30,668 nucleotides of DNA from Dyella_A sp049445995 (lineage in GTDB: Bacteria > Pseudomonadota > Gammaproteobacteria > Xanthomonadales > Rhodanobacteraceae): assembly GCF_049445995.1 (NCBI RefSeq), contig NZ_JBMSDZ010000032.1:1-30668 (forward strand), read 5' to 3'. A program made the translations under genes and the position numbers. Positions 17,216 through 27,300 of the stretch are shown here, piece after piece. Every line of letters starts with the position of its first letter. Position 1 is the first letter of the stretch. The notes beneath the pieces were generated by a model that saw only the letters and a list, made by a program, of their open reading frames with translations, was not told the DNA's origin and did not search any database.

Positions 17216-19255
17216 TCAGCCGCCCGGCGGCAGGTACTTCTCGAACCACATCAGCGCGCGCTGCAGCACGTCGCGCTGGTGCGCCGGGTCGACGAAGTGG
17301 TGGCCTTCGTTGGGGTAGACCACCAGCGAGGTGGGCACGCCGAGCGTGCGCAGCGCGTGCCACATCTCGAACGACTGCGGTGCCGGGCATTCGGCGTCGC
17401 GGTCGCCGACCACGATCAGCATCGGCGTCTTCACCTGCTTGATGAAGTGGATCGCCGAGCTCTTCGCGTACACCGCCGGATCGTCGTACACGGAGGCGCC
17501 GAAGTACGGGATCATCCACTGGTCGATCAGGTTCTCGCCGTAGTAGCTCTGCCAGTCGGCGATGCCGGCGCCGGCGACCACCGCGCGGAAGCGCTGGGTC
17601 TGGGTCGGCACGAACATGCTCATGAAGCCGCCGTAGCTCCAGCCGGTGAGGCCCAGGCGCTGGTCGTCCACCGGCAGCTTCTTCTCGATGGCGTCGACGC
17701 CGGCGAGGATGTCGCGCAGGTCGCCGTAGCCGAAGTCCTTGCGGTTGGCCTGCACGTAGGCCTCGCCCTGGCCGTAGCTGCCGCGCGGGTTGGGCATGAA
17801 CACGAAGTAGTCCAGCGCCGAGAACGGCACGCCGCCGAAGCCGACCGCCGGCCAGCGCGGCAGCACGGCACTGGCCGGACCGCCGTGCACGGTGACGATC
17901 ATCGGGTAGGACTTCTTCGCGTCGTAGTGCGCCGGGTACAGCAGCCAGCCCTGCACGTGCCGGCCCTCGTTGTCCCACTCGACCGACTCGGCCTTGCCCC
18001 ACGACGGCTTCAGCGAGGCGTTGATCGCGGTGACCGCCGGCGGCGGCGTGCGCCCCAGCCGGCCGGCATGCACTTCCGGCGCGGCGGCGTAGGAGCTCTG
18101 CGCGAACGCGACCTTCGCATGGTCGGCCGACAGCGACAGCCCCATCGCCGCGGTGCCGTCGCCGAGGCTGGCGTCCAGCGCGAACAGCGGCGCCTGCGCC
18201 GCCGCGTGGCGGGCGTCGATGGCGTACTGCGCCACCTCGCTGCGGCCGTTGCGGATCTGCGTCACCAGCAGGCGGTCGGCACCGGTCCAGCCGAACCACA
18301 CCGGGGTGACCTTGATGCCCGGGGTCAGCGCGGTGACCGCGCCGCCGGTCGAGGGCACGGCGTAGAGATCGCCGCCGGTCGCGCCCTGGTCGCTCATCAG
18401 GCCGCCGATGAAGACGATCCGCGAACCGTCCGGCGACCAGCGCGGCAGCGCCATCTGCAGGCCGTGCAGCGGGCCTTCCACGGTGCGCGTGTCGACCAGT
18501 GCACGGGGCGCGGCGCCGGCCTTCGCCGGCTGCGTGTACAGCCTGGCGATCCACCAGTTGTTGTCGCCCGGCGCCGGTGCGGCGACGTAGGCGAGCCGGC
18601 GGCTGTCCGGCGACCAGCTGAATTCGTAGACGTAGCTCGGCGCCGGGGTGAGCATCCGCATGGCGCCGCCGCTGGCGGGCACCGCGGCGACGCGCTGCAC
18701 TTCCAGCCCGTCCACGCCGATCTCGCCGGCGGCCGGCTTGGCCGCGGCCAGCGCGCTGGCCGCGCGGGTGGCGCCCTCGACGTAGAGGAAGCCCAGGGCA
18801 TGGCCGTCCGGCGACCAGCGCAGCGCGTGCGCGTAGCCGTCCAGTATCGCCAGCTTCTGCGGCGCGGCGGAACTTTGCGTGTCGGCCACCACCACGGCCG
18901 GATGGCCCTTGCTGGCGCCCACGCTGGCACATTCGGAGAGGAAGGCGAGGTGCTGCGAATCCGGCGCCCAGGCGATGTTCGATTCACCGCAGCTGCCGGC
19001 CGCGTCGCGGGTGTTCAGGCGATGGGCGTCATGGCCGTTGGCCTTCGCCAGCATCACCGCGGGTTTGCCGGCGGTGTCCACCACCCACGCCAGCTGCCGG
19101 CCGTCGGGCGACAGCTGCACGGCATGGATGTCGCGCACCTTGCCCAGCTCGGTGAGCAGGCGATCGATGCGCGGATCGACCGGTGCAGTGCCGGCGAACG
19201 CCGGCAGGGTCAGGCCGGCCAGCAGGGCCAGCGGCAGCAGGGAGGCTCGGGACAT
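17216..19255 (-). CDS. Exported S9-family peptidase (prolyl oligopeptidase family)
   Basis: A 679-residue serine peptidase with a Sec signal peptide (MSRASLLPLALLAGLTLPAFAG). The N-terminal half is a beta-propeller with recurrent WSPDG/WAPDS blade motifs (for example LSPDGRQLAWV and WSPDSRRLAYV). The C-terminal alpha/beta-hydrolase domain shows the triad: Ser540 in GWSYGGFM, Asp620 in GDRDAECP, and His652 in NEGHHF. This is the DPP-IV/acylaminoacyl-peptidase type. Expected role: trimming of peptides, often dipeptides from proline-containing substrates, in the periplasm. It follows fbp on the same strand after 122 bp. The substrate cannot be read from sequence. Confidence 0.9.
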   Translation of the reverse strand: MSRASLLPLALLAGLTLPAFAGTAPVDPRIDRLLTELGKVRDIHAVQLSPDGRQLAWVVDTAGKPAVMLAKANGHDAHRLNTRDAAGSCGESNIAWAPDSQHLAFLSECASVGASKGHPAVVVADTQSSAAPQKLAILDGYAHALRWSPDGHALGFLYVEGATRAASALAAAKPAAGEIGVDGLEVQRVAAVPASGGAMRMLTPAPSYVYEFSWSPDSRRLAYVAAPAPGDNNWWIARLYTQPAKAGAAPRALVDTRTVEGPLHGLQMALPRWSPDGSRIVFIGGLMSDQGATGGDLYAVPSTGGAVTALTPGIKVTPVWFGWTGADRLLVTQIRNGRSEVAQYAIDARHAAAQAPLFALDASLGDGTAAMGLSLSADHAKVAFAQSSYAAAPEVHAGRLGRTPPPAVTAINASLKPSWGKAESVEWDNEGRHVQGWLLYPAHYDAKKSYPMIVTVHGGPASAVLPRWPAVGFGGVPFSALDYFVFMPNPRGSYGQGEAYVQANRKDFGYGDLRDILAGVDAIEKKLPVDDQRLGLTGWSYGGFMSMFVPTQTQRFRAVVAGAGIADWQSYYGENLIDQWMIPYFGASVYDDPAVYAKSSAIHFIKQVKTPMLIVVGDRDAECPAPQSFEMWHALRTLGVPTSLVVYPNEGHHFVDPAHQRDVLQRALMWFEKYLPPGG

Positions 19256-19377
19256 CGGCGGCTCACTTCGGTGCGGGGAAGCTCCCGAACCTAGCAGCGC
19301 CCGGGGCACGGCTCCAAGTGCTGCAAGCCATGGCGCGGGCGCTTCGCAAATCCCTGCGACGCACCCGTGCGATGCGG

Positions 19378-20412
19378 TCAGCCGCGCAGGCCGTCGGCCT
19401 CGCGGTGGTAGTGGGTGGCCCGTTCCACTTCCTCGCGGGAACCGAGGAACACCGGCACGCGCTGGTGCAGGGCGGTGGGCTGCAGTTCCAGGATGCGCGC
19501 CCGCCCGGTGGTCGCCGCGCCGCCGGCCTGCTCGACGATGAAGGCCATCGGGTTGGCCTCGTACATCAGCCGCAGCTTGCCGCCCTGGGCCTGGATCTTG
19601 GCGTCCAGTGGATAGAAGAACACCCCGCCGCGGGTGATGATGCGGTGCACGTCGGCCACCATCGAGGCGACCCAGCGCATGTTGAAATCCTTGCCGCGCG
19701 GACCGTCGGTGCCGGCCAGCAGCTCGCCCACGTAGCGCTGCATCGGCGCCTCCCAGTGGCGCTGGTTGGACATGTTGATGGCGAACTCGGCGGTTTCCTC
19801 GGGAATGCGGATGCCGCGCCGGCTCAGCACGAAGCTGCCCACCTCGCGGTCCAGCGTGAACTCGTGGGTGCCGTGGCCGAAGGTCAGCACCATCACCGTG
19901 GCCGGCCCGTACACCACGTAGCCGGCGGCCAGCTGCCCGGTGCCCGGCTGCAGGAAGTGTTCGGCCTTCGGCTCGGTCACGCCGTCCGGGCAGCGCAGTA
20001 CCGAGAAGATCGTGCCGACCGAGATGTTCACGTCGATGTTGGAGCTGCCGTCCAGCGGATCGAACAGCAGCAGGTGGTTGCCCTTGGGATACATGTCGGG
20101 GATCGGCTGCGGGTCTTCCATCTCCTCCGACGCGCACGCCGCCAGGTGGCCGCCCCAGGCGTTGGCTTCGAGCAGGATCTCGTTGGAGATTACGTCGAGC
20201 TTCTTCTGCGCCTCGCCCTGCACGTTGATGCTGGCCGCATCGCCTTCGGCCGCGGCCATGCCCAGCACGCCGCCCAGCGCGCCCTTGTGGGTCGCCACGC
20301 CGATGCGCTTGCAGGCGCGCGCCACCACCTCGATCAGCAGCGACAGCTCGGCGTTGATGTGGCCGGCGCGGCGTTCCTCGATCAGGAACTGGATCAGCGA
20401 GACGGGCTTCAT
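19378..20412 (-). CDS. fbp: Fructose-1,6-bisphosphatase class 1
   Basis: This 344-residue cytoplasmic enzyme hydrolyses fructose 1,6-bisphosphate to fructose 6-phosphate in gluconeogenesis. Seen: the metal-site Glu cluster in ACASEEMEDP, the class signature LLLFDPLDGSSNIDVNISVGTIFS, RWVASMVADVHR, the GGVFFYP segment and LRLMYEANPMAFIVEQAGG. The start MKPVSLIQFL at 20412 matches the family. A longer reading to 20526 would add a Pro/Arg-rich leader unlike FBPases. It is divergent from the exported protein at 20587. A gluconeogenic enzyme fits growth on acetate, but here it is a separate transcription unit from acs. Confidence 0.95.
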   Translation of the reverse strand: MKPVSLIQFLIEERRAGHINAELSLLIEVVARACKRIGVATHKGALGGVLGMAAAEGDAASINVQGEAQKKLDVISNEILLEANAWGGHLAACASEEMEDPQPIPDMYPKGNHLLLFDPLDGSSNIDVNISVGTIFSVLRCPDGVTEPKAEHFLQPGTGQLAAGYVVYGPATVMVLTFGHGTHEFTLDREVGSFVLSRRGIRIPEETAEFAINMSNQRHWEAPMQRYVGELLAGTDGPRGKDFNMRWVASMVADVHRIITRGGVFFYPLDAKIQAQGGKLRLMYEANPMAFIVEQAGGAATTGRARILELQPTALHQRVPVFLGSREEVERATHYHREADGLRG

Positions 20413-20586
20413 GGCATCTCCGTGGCACAAAAGGAGCGGTATTGTCCCGTGCGCGTCCGGCACGCGCCAGCCGACGCGGCCGATCGGGCGCGCCGGGGGC
20501 GGAGGCGCCCGGGACTTTCGGGCCATTTGAGGGGAGCGCCCGTCGCGCGCACACTGCCGTCAGCGTCCGCATCCCCGGTCGATGCC

Positions 20587-21948
20587 ATGTCCACCAGGTT
20601 CCTTCGCGCCGTTTTCTGCAGTGCGATGCTGCTGGCTGCCGCGCCCGCCCGCGCGCAGTCGTACGACCAGGCGGCGGTGCGCATGTTTCAAGCGCTCAGC
20701 AAGCGCCCGGATCCGCTGGACCGTTATCTGTACCTGCAGAAGATCAGCCCGCGGCTATCCCCGGCGAACCAGGGCCTCGCCGCGCAGATGAGCGCCTTTG
20801 CGCTGGCCGAGCTGGGCCAGTACAGCCGCGCGGTGCTGGTGTTCCCGTTGCAGATGAGCCCGGTGCCGGGGCTGGAACTTCCCGATCCGCGCCACTGGCG
20901 GGCCGAGCCCGCGCTGGACGTGATCGCCCGGCAGGCGGCGGACCGCCGCATCGTGATGATCAACGAGGTGCACCACAACGCGCAGACCCGCGCGCTCACC
21001 CTGCGGCTGCTGCCGCGCCTGCGGGCGCTGGGCTTCACCCACCTGGCGATCGAGGCGCTGGGCGACGATCCGCACCTCATCAAGCGCGGCTATCCGGTGC
21101 GCCGCAACGGCACCGAGTATCTGCAGGAGCCGCTGTATGGCGAGATCGTGCGCGAGGGCCTGCGGCTCGGCTTCGTGCTGGTGTCCTACGACGACGATGC
21201 GGCCGGCGGCAACACGCAGGCGCGCGAAGCGGGCCAGGCACGCAACCTGGTCGACCGCGTGTTCGCCAAGGACCCCCGGGCCCGCCTCGTGGTGGCGGCA
21301 GGCTATGCCCACGTCGACAAGGCGGTCGGCCGGCTCGGCCAGGTCCGGCCGATGGCCATGATCCTGGCGCGGCTGACCGGACTCGACCCGTTGTCGATCG
21401 ACCAGGCACAGTTCCTCGAGGCGGAATGGAACGCTGATGACGACTACCATCGGCTGACCGCCCGCTTTCCGTCCGACGACCCCGAGGTGCTGGTCGACAA
21501 GGCCAGCGGGCGCCCCTGGTCGGCAGCGCCGAAGCTCTACGACATCAGCGTGATCTCGCCGCGCTCGCTCACGCTCAAGGCACTGGGCGCGCAGGAAGTG
21601 GACGATCCCGTGCACGGCCGCTACCGCATCCTGAGCAACGGCGTGCAGATGGCCACCCAGGCCTTCGTCGCCTTCAACGAGATGCAGCGTCCGGCGTGGC
21701 TCGGCCTGGACGGCCAGCGTCGACCGTATCCGATCGACACCCGACTGTGCCGCGAGCAGATCCCGTGCGTGGTCGACGCACACTACATCGGCGAGTCGGA
21801 CCAGGCCACGCCGGCCGACATCTACGCCTTCCTGAAGCCGACCAGCAGCACCAGGCTGTATCTGCGGCCGGGCCGCTATCGTCTGCGCGCCCGCACCGAC
21901 CGGGGGCGGACGCTGTCGCAATCGGTCGTGGACATACCTGGCGCCTGA
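20587..21948 (+). CDS. Exported protein with EreA/ChaN/Tiki-like motif, function unknown
   Basis: A 453-residue protein with a signal peptide (FLRAVFCSAMLLAAAPARAQ). After a short helical region it has NEVHHN at 126-131, followed about 25 residues later by HLAIEALGDD. A later VVAAGYAHVDKAVG lies at about 237-250. This spacing (an acidic/His motif, a distal xxIEx, then a GxAH) resembles the erythromycin-esterase/ChaN/Tiki superfamily, in which these residues bind metal or haem and act on peptides or esters. The last 130 residues look like an all-beta domain with Cys in a CREQIPC pair. I do not recognise a named family. The enzymatic role is inferred only by motif analogy. Confidence 0.72.
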   Translation: MSTRFLRAVFCSAMLLAAAPARAQSYDQAAVRMFQALSKRPDPLDRYLYLQKISPRLSPANQGLAAQMSAFALAELGQYSRAVLVFPLQMSPVPGLELPDPRHWRAEPALDVIARQAADRRIVMINEVHHNAQTRALTLRLLPRLRALGFTHLAIEALGDDPHLIKRGYPVRRNGTEYLQEPLYGEIVREGLRLGFVLVSYDDDAAGGNTQAREAGQARNLVDRVFAKDPRARLVVAAGYAHVDKAVGRLGQVRPMAMILARLTGLDPLSIDQAQFLEAEWNADDDYHRLTARFPSDDPEVLVDKASGRPWSAAPKLYDISVISPRSLTLKALGAQEVDDPVHGRYRILSNGVQMATQAFVAFNEMQRPAWLGLDGQRRPYPIDTRLCREQIPCVVDAHYIGESDQATPADIYAFLKPTSSTRLYLRPGRYRLRARTDRGRTLSQSVVDIPGA

Positions 21949-21961
21949 TCCGGGCCGACGC

Positions 21962-22220
21962 GGCCCCCTGTTCGAGGAGCTCGCGCAGGATCCGTACCTG
22001 TTCGGCGAGAGCTTCACCGCCGAGGACGTGCTGTGGTGTACGGCGCTGAACTGGGACCACGAAGTTTCAGCTGGTGCCGGCTGCGCACGGACTTCCGCAA
22101 TTTCCGCCCGGACCGCATCGACGCCGTCGCCGACACCGGCGAGCATTTCATCGAGCGGCCGGCGATCAACCTCGACGCCTACCTCGCGGCCATGCGGCCT
22201 ACTACGCGGGCAAGGATTGA
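21962..22220 (+). pseudogene. Remnants of a GST C-terminus and a WYL-regulator C-terminus
   Basis: Seen in one frame from about 21962: LFEELAQDPYLFGE, then SFTAEDVLWCTALNWD, which reads as the C-terminal helical domain of a glutathione S-transferase and then degenerates. In another frame from about 22048: SFSWCRLRTDFRNFRPDRI, then EHFIERPAINLDAYLAAM, which matches the end of YafY-type WYL-domain regulators (WC.LR.DFR.FR.DRI). A one-base shift near 22195 is needed to reach the plausible end YYAGKD and a TGA at 22218-22220. Neither piece has a start or a complete domain. Two unrelated gene ends lie side by side, which indicates deletion between former neighbours. Confidence 0.6.
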
Positions 22221-22282
22221 CGCTGGCATTGCGCGCAATCTCTGCGAAGATGTCCGTCTGATCCTGCGGAGGGACCGTGTCG

Positions 22283-24067
22283 ATGAAGTACCTGCTGGGC
22301 GGCCTGCTGACCGCCGTCCTGGGCCTGGCCGCCAGCGCTTCCGCCGGTGCATCGGCCACCGACGCCGATGCACGCTTCCATGCCATCTACTCGCACGAGT
22401 GGGCCTGGCGCACCGGGCAGAGCGGCATCAGCAGCTCGGGCGAGGCGCAGCCGGGCGAGGGCCGTCTGGACACGGTGGACCCCGCCTCGCAGCAGGCGCG
22501 GCGGGACAAGTGGAAGCAGGTGCTGCGCCAGCTCGACGATATCGACGTGTCCGCGCTCTCGCCGGCGGCGCGGGTGAACTACGCGGTGTACCGCGCGCAG
22601 ATCGCCAACCTGCTCGCCGCCCAGCAGTTCAAGACCTGGCAGATGCCGTTCAACAGCGATTCCTCGTTCTGGGGCGACATCGGCTACCAGCTGCACGGCG
22701 ATCGCCTGCGCAGCGCCGCCGACTACCAGCGCTATCTCGACCGCCTCGGCCAGATTCCCGCCTACTTCGACCAGCAGATCGCCAACATGCGCGAGGGGCT
22801 CAAGCGCGGCTTCAGCGTGCCGCGCGCGGTGCTGGACGGGCGCGACGTGTCGATCGCCGCGGTGGCCAACCTCGCCGATCCCACCGAAAGCAGCTTCTAC
22901 GCGCCGTTCAGGCACCTGCCGGACAGCTTTGACGCGGACCAGGTGCAGTCGCTGCAGGGCGAGGCGCTGCGGCGCGTGCGCGACGACGTGATTCCGGCCT
23001 ACCAGCGCCTGCTCGACTTCTTCCGCCACGAATACGTGCCGCAGGCGCGCACCACCCTGGCCGCCGAGGCGCTGCCGGACGGCAAGGCGTTCTATCGCCA
23101 GCAGATCCGCGAATACACCACGCTCGACCTCGATCCGCAGGCGGTGCACCAGGTGGGCCTGGAGCAGGTGGCGAAGATCCACGCGCAGATGCTGCAGACG
23201 ATGCGCGAGACCGGCTTCAAGGGCAGTTTCCCCGCGTTCCTGCACTTCCTGCGCAGCGACCCGCAGTTCTACGCCAAAACACCGGACGAACTGCTGATGC
23301 GCACCGCATGGGTGGCCAAGCAGGTGGACGGCCAGCTCGGCAGGTTCTTCGGCCGGCTGCCGCGCCAGCGCTTCGCCATCGTGCCGGTGCCGGCGGACAT
23401 CGCGCCGTACTACACCTCCGGCCGCGGCGGCGCCGACGCCTACCTGGTCAACACCTACGACCTGGCCTCGCGCCCGCTCTACAACATGCCGGCGCTGACC
23501 CTGCACGAATCGGCGCCCGGCCACGCGCTGCAACTGGCGCTGGCCGCCGAGCAGCGCGGCCAGCCGGCGTTCCGCCGCAACAGTTACATCTCCGCCTACG
23601 GCGAGGGCTGGGGGCTGTATGCCGAATACCTCGGCAACGAGATGGGCATCTACCGCACGCCCTACGAGCGCTTCGGCTACCTCACCTACCAGATGTGGCG
23701 CGCGGCCCGGCTGGTGGTGGACACCGGCATCCACCACGACGGCTGGACGCGGCAGCAGGCGATCGACTACCTGACGCAGAACACCGCGCTGTCGGATCGG
23801 GAGATCGCCAACGAGGTCGACCGCTACATCAGCTGGCCGGGGCAGGCGCTGTCCTACGAGATCGGTTACCTGAAAATCCTCGAGCTGCGCCGCAAGGCCG
23901 AGCAGGCGCTGGGCGAGAAGTTCGACCTGCGCGCCTTCCACGACACCGTGCTGCAGCTCGGCTCGGTGCCGCTGCCGGTGCTGGAGCAGCGCATCGACCG
24001 CTTCATCGCCGACGGTGGGCCGGAGCCGCATTTCGGCGATTGTCCGGCGGGGAAGCCGGGGAACTGA
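22283..24067 (+). CDS. Exported DUF885-family putative metallopeptidase
   Basis: A 594-residue protein with a signal peptide (KYLLGGLLTAVLGLAASASAGA). GGAGGG at 22268-22273 is nine bases from the ATG at 22283. The in-frame GTG at 22277 is only three bases away and less likely. Seen: the helical DUF885 fold with an HESAPGH motif at 408-414, in the position of a zinc site (an HExxxGH-type variant), followed by AYGEGWGLYAE about 30 residues later, which could supply the third ligand Glu. Known: DUF885 proteins are widespread in xanthomonads and actinomycetes and are related to gluzincin-type peptidases, although few are characterised. The protein is probably periplasmic. The substrate is unknown. 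Confidence 0.85.
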   Translation: MKYLLGGLLTAVLGLAASASAGASATDADARFHAIYSHEWAWRTGQSGISSSGEAQPGEGRLDTVDPASQQARRDKWKQVLRQLDDIDVSALSPAARVNYAVYRAQIANLLAAQQFKTWQMPFNSDSSFWGDIGYQLHGDRLRSAADYQRYLDRLGQIPAYFDQQIANMREGLKRGFSVPRAVLDGRDVSIAAVANLADPTESSFYAPFRHLPDSFDADQVQSLQGEALRRVRDDVIPAYQRLLDFFRHEYVPQARTTLAAEALPDGKAFYRQQIREYTTLDLDPQAVHQVGLEQVAKIHAQMLQTMRETGFKGSFPAFLHFLRSDPQFYAKTPDELLMRTAWVAKQVDGQLGRFFGRLPRQRFAIVPVPADIAPYYTSGRGGADAYLVNTYDLASRPLYNMPALTLHESAPGHALQLALAAEQRGQPAFRRNSYISAYGEGWGLYAEYLGNEMGIYRTPYERFGYLTYQMWRAARLVVDTGIHHDGWTRQQAIDYLTQNTALSDREIANEVDRYISWPGQALSYEIGYLKILELRRKAEQALGEKFDLRAFHDTVLQLGSVPLPVLEQRIDRFIADGGPEPHFGDCPAGKPGN

Positions 24068-24397
24068 CCGTGCCGCGCCTCAGCGCGGCGCCACCGGCAC
24101 ATACTGGCCGTGCTCGCCGTAGTGGCGGGCGGCCGTGTCGACATGGGCGCACAGCCGGCCGTGCCCCCAAGTTCCGCAGCTAATCGCATAATTCATTGAT
24201 CTGCTTGTGAGGCCTAAATCCAATCGGCCATGAGGCTGATGCATGCCACGCGTTCCGCCCGACATCTGCGTGTCGCGGAGGCTGCCATCACGCTTGCAAG
24301 GAAACCCCGCACGAGACGGGGTTTCCTTGTCCGGTTAAAGCGGCTCGCTTCGATTGAACGAGCCGCCAGTCACCCATGCCAGTCCGCGCTTGACCGC
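24068..24397. other. Gene-free stretch between the DUF885 and RTX genes
   Basis: 330 bp. The minus strand has one open frame at 24080-24265 whose last 32 residues (from CGTWGHGRLCAHVDTAARHYG to YVPVAPR) look protein-like but whose first half does not, and no ribosome site is visible. It may be the decayed end of a lost gene. The region 24178-24225 is more AT-rich than its surroundings. A strong hairpin is at 24297-24329. No RNA gene is recognised. Confidence 0.45.
24297..24329. terminator. Bidirectional terminator-type hairpin
   Basis: A 13-bp perfect stem CAAGGAAACCCCG (24297-24309) pairs with CGGGGTTTCCTTG (24317-24329) around a 7-base loop. It is 68 bp beyond the RTX stop codon on the minus strand and also downstream of the DUF885 gene. 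There is no long T-run in either direction, but T-rich TTTCCTT ends the stem on both strands. Confidence 0.7.
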
Positions 24398-27300
24398 CTA
24401 CAACATGGCTACTTTGGGTAGCTCCCTCAATGGATGAGCCGAATTCGTCACCAGCATTGCACCGGGCCAGTCCGCATCCTGATGAAGCATCGTTGTCTCC
24501 GCGGAGGCAGGATGGAAGCGGGACATCGCCTCGATCAGCTGCTGCGCCTGAAGCCCCATGCCGATAGCTCCCTCCCTGGCCATCGACGTGCTTTCCGGCA
24601 TCTCGTCGATCATAAGCTGCCCGGACGCCCGGGCTCCCTGGCCAGCACGTCGCTGACGATGGCCGTCGATGCTGGAAAAACGGGCCAGGTGAGAGTTGGT
24701 CCAGCTCATGGCATCCAACGTTTCCATCGGCGCGACCGATTCGCCCGCCATGAGAGACATCGGGGTAGCGGTGGACGCGAATTGGGCAGGCAGCGGCGTC
24801 AGCAGGTCGGCAAAATTCGCGGCCGGGATCGCGTAGCCGTCGCTGGGCTGCACATAGCTGATGGCAAGATCGCCACCGAGGAAGTGATTCTGCACACGCA
24901 CCTGCTGGGCCGTATCGCCATCCACCAGGATGATCAGATCGTCTCCGCTCTGGTGGAAGCTCAGCCGGGTGCGGTCGACGCCGTTGAAGAACAGCCAGTC
25001 GGTGCCGCCACCGGTGTTGTCGATCACGTCGCTGCCGGACCCGGCCTGCCAGACGTACTTGTCGTCGCCGGCACCACCAAGGAGCAGGTCGTTGCCGTCC
25101 TCGCCCACCAGGGTGTCGACACCGGCCCCGCCGATCAGGATGTCGTTGCCCGAGCCACTGAACGAGCCGTTGCCGCCGGACAGGTAGTCGTCGCCATCAC
25201 CACCGACGAACTTGTCGTCGCCACCGAAGCCGAAGAGGGTGTCGTCACCGCCCAGCCCGTGGATGAGGTCGCGTCCGTTCGTGCCGAGCAACTGTTCCCC
25301 GGCGGCGGTGCCGTCAACGATGGTGGTGTAGTCACTGTCATTGCCGGGCTCTCCCGGCGTGCCGGGACCGCCGCTGCCGCCGCCCACCAAGGCATTGATC
25401 GCAGCGGTATCGAGCATCGAACCGCTGGCCGGCTGCACGTAGTCGATCGCGTAGTCGCCACCCAGGAAATGGTGGGTGACACGCACTGTACGGCTGGCAT
25501 CGCCATCCACCGTGATCACGAGATCGTCGCCATCGCGGCTGAAGACCAATTGCGACGCGGTGATGCCGTCGTTGAAGAACACGCCGTCGTAGCCACCCTC
25601 GGTGTTGTCGATGGTGTCCTGCCCGCCGCCGTAGACGTAGCTGTCGTCGCCCATTCCACCGATCAGGGTATTGATGCCATCCTCGCCGCTCAGGGTGTCA
25701 TTGCCTGCACCGCCCTCCAGGCGATCCGCGCCCGAGCCGGTGCCGCTGCCGTCCCCTCCGGCCAGATAGTCGTCGCCATCGCCGCCCTGCAGCGTGTCGT
25801 CCCCAGCCAGGCCGAACAACTGGTCGTCCCCGGCAAGCCCCTTGATCAAGTCCTTGCCGGCGCTGCCCACCAACTGCTCGCCGGCCGCGGTGCCCTCGAT
25901 CACCTGGTCGTACTGCCCGCCGCTGCCGCCGCCGGCCACGATCTGGTTGATCTGGGCCGTGGTGAGGTAGTTGCCGCCGTCCGGCTGCACGTAGTCGATG
26001 GCCGCATCGCCACCGAGGAAGTGGTTGGTCACGCGCACCGCAGGCGTCGTCCCGGCGTCGACGAAGATCAGCAGATCGTCGCCATCGCGACCGAACGAAA
26101 TGCGTTCGCGGGTGATGCCGCCGGTGAAGAACACGCCGTCGAAGCCGCCGTCGGCGTTGTCGATCACGTCGCTGCCCGAACTGGCGTCGAAGACGTACTT
26201 GTCATCGCCGGTGCCGCCGATCAGCAGGTCGTCACCACCACCGGCAACCATCGTGTCGTCGCCACCGCCGCCGTCGATCCGGTTGGCTCCGCCGTTGCCG
26301 GCGAGGTAGTTGTCCAGGTCGTTGCCGGTACCGTCGATGTCCGCGCTGCCGGTCAGGAACAGGTTCTCGACGTGGGCCGACAGCACGTACGAAGCGGATG
26401 CCTGCACCTGGTCGGTGCCGGCGTTCGCCGTCTCGACCACGGTGTCATGGCTGTCGTCGACGATGTAGTTGTCGCTGCCGGCGCCGCCCTCGAGATGGTC
26501 CACGCCGGTGCCGCCATCGAGGTAGTCGTCGCCGGCCCCGCCGACCAGCGTGTCGCTGCCGTTGCCGCCGAACAGCGCATCGTTGCCGTCCAGGCCCTGC
26601 AGCGTATCGTCGCCGTCCCAGCCGCCGAGCGAGTTGTCGCCGGCATTGCCGGTGACCCGATTGTCCAGGTCGTTGCCGTTGCCGGTCGCGACGCCATCGG
26701 CCAGGATCAGGTTCTCGACGTTGTCCTTGAGCACAAGATTGGTCTCGTAGCGGCGCTCGACCGTATCGAGCCCCTCGTCGGCGTTCTCGTAGACCCAGTC
26801 GTCGCTCGACTCCTCGATGAAGTAGTCGTCGCCCAGCCCGCCGTAGAGCGAGTCGGCGCCCTGGCCGCCCTCCAGACGGTTGTTGCCGGCGTTGCCGACC
26901 AGCACGTTGTCCTGGTCGTTACCCGTGCCATCGAGGTTGGTGGTGCCCAGCAGGGTGAGGTTTTCCAGCGTGGCGCCCAGCACATGGTCGATGCTCGACT
27001 CGACCGTGTCCTCGCCTTCGCAGGCGGCCTCCACGACCTGGTCGCCCACGTTGTCAACCACGTAGGTGTCGTCGCCCAGGCCGCCGACCAGCACGTCGGC
27101 TCCCGCTCCACCGTCCAGGCGATTGGAGGCGGTGTTGCCCAGAATGGTGTTGTCGCCACTGTTGCCCGTACCCTGCCAGGCGTCGCTGCCTTCCACCAGG
27201 ACGAGCTTTTCGATGTGTTCCGAGAGCGCATAGCTGCTGGACGCATTGACGACGTCGAAGCCCTCGCCGGCCAGCTCGACGATGACGTCGCCCTCCGCAT

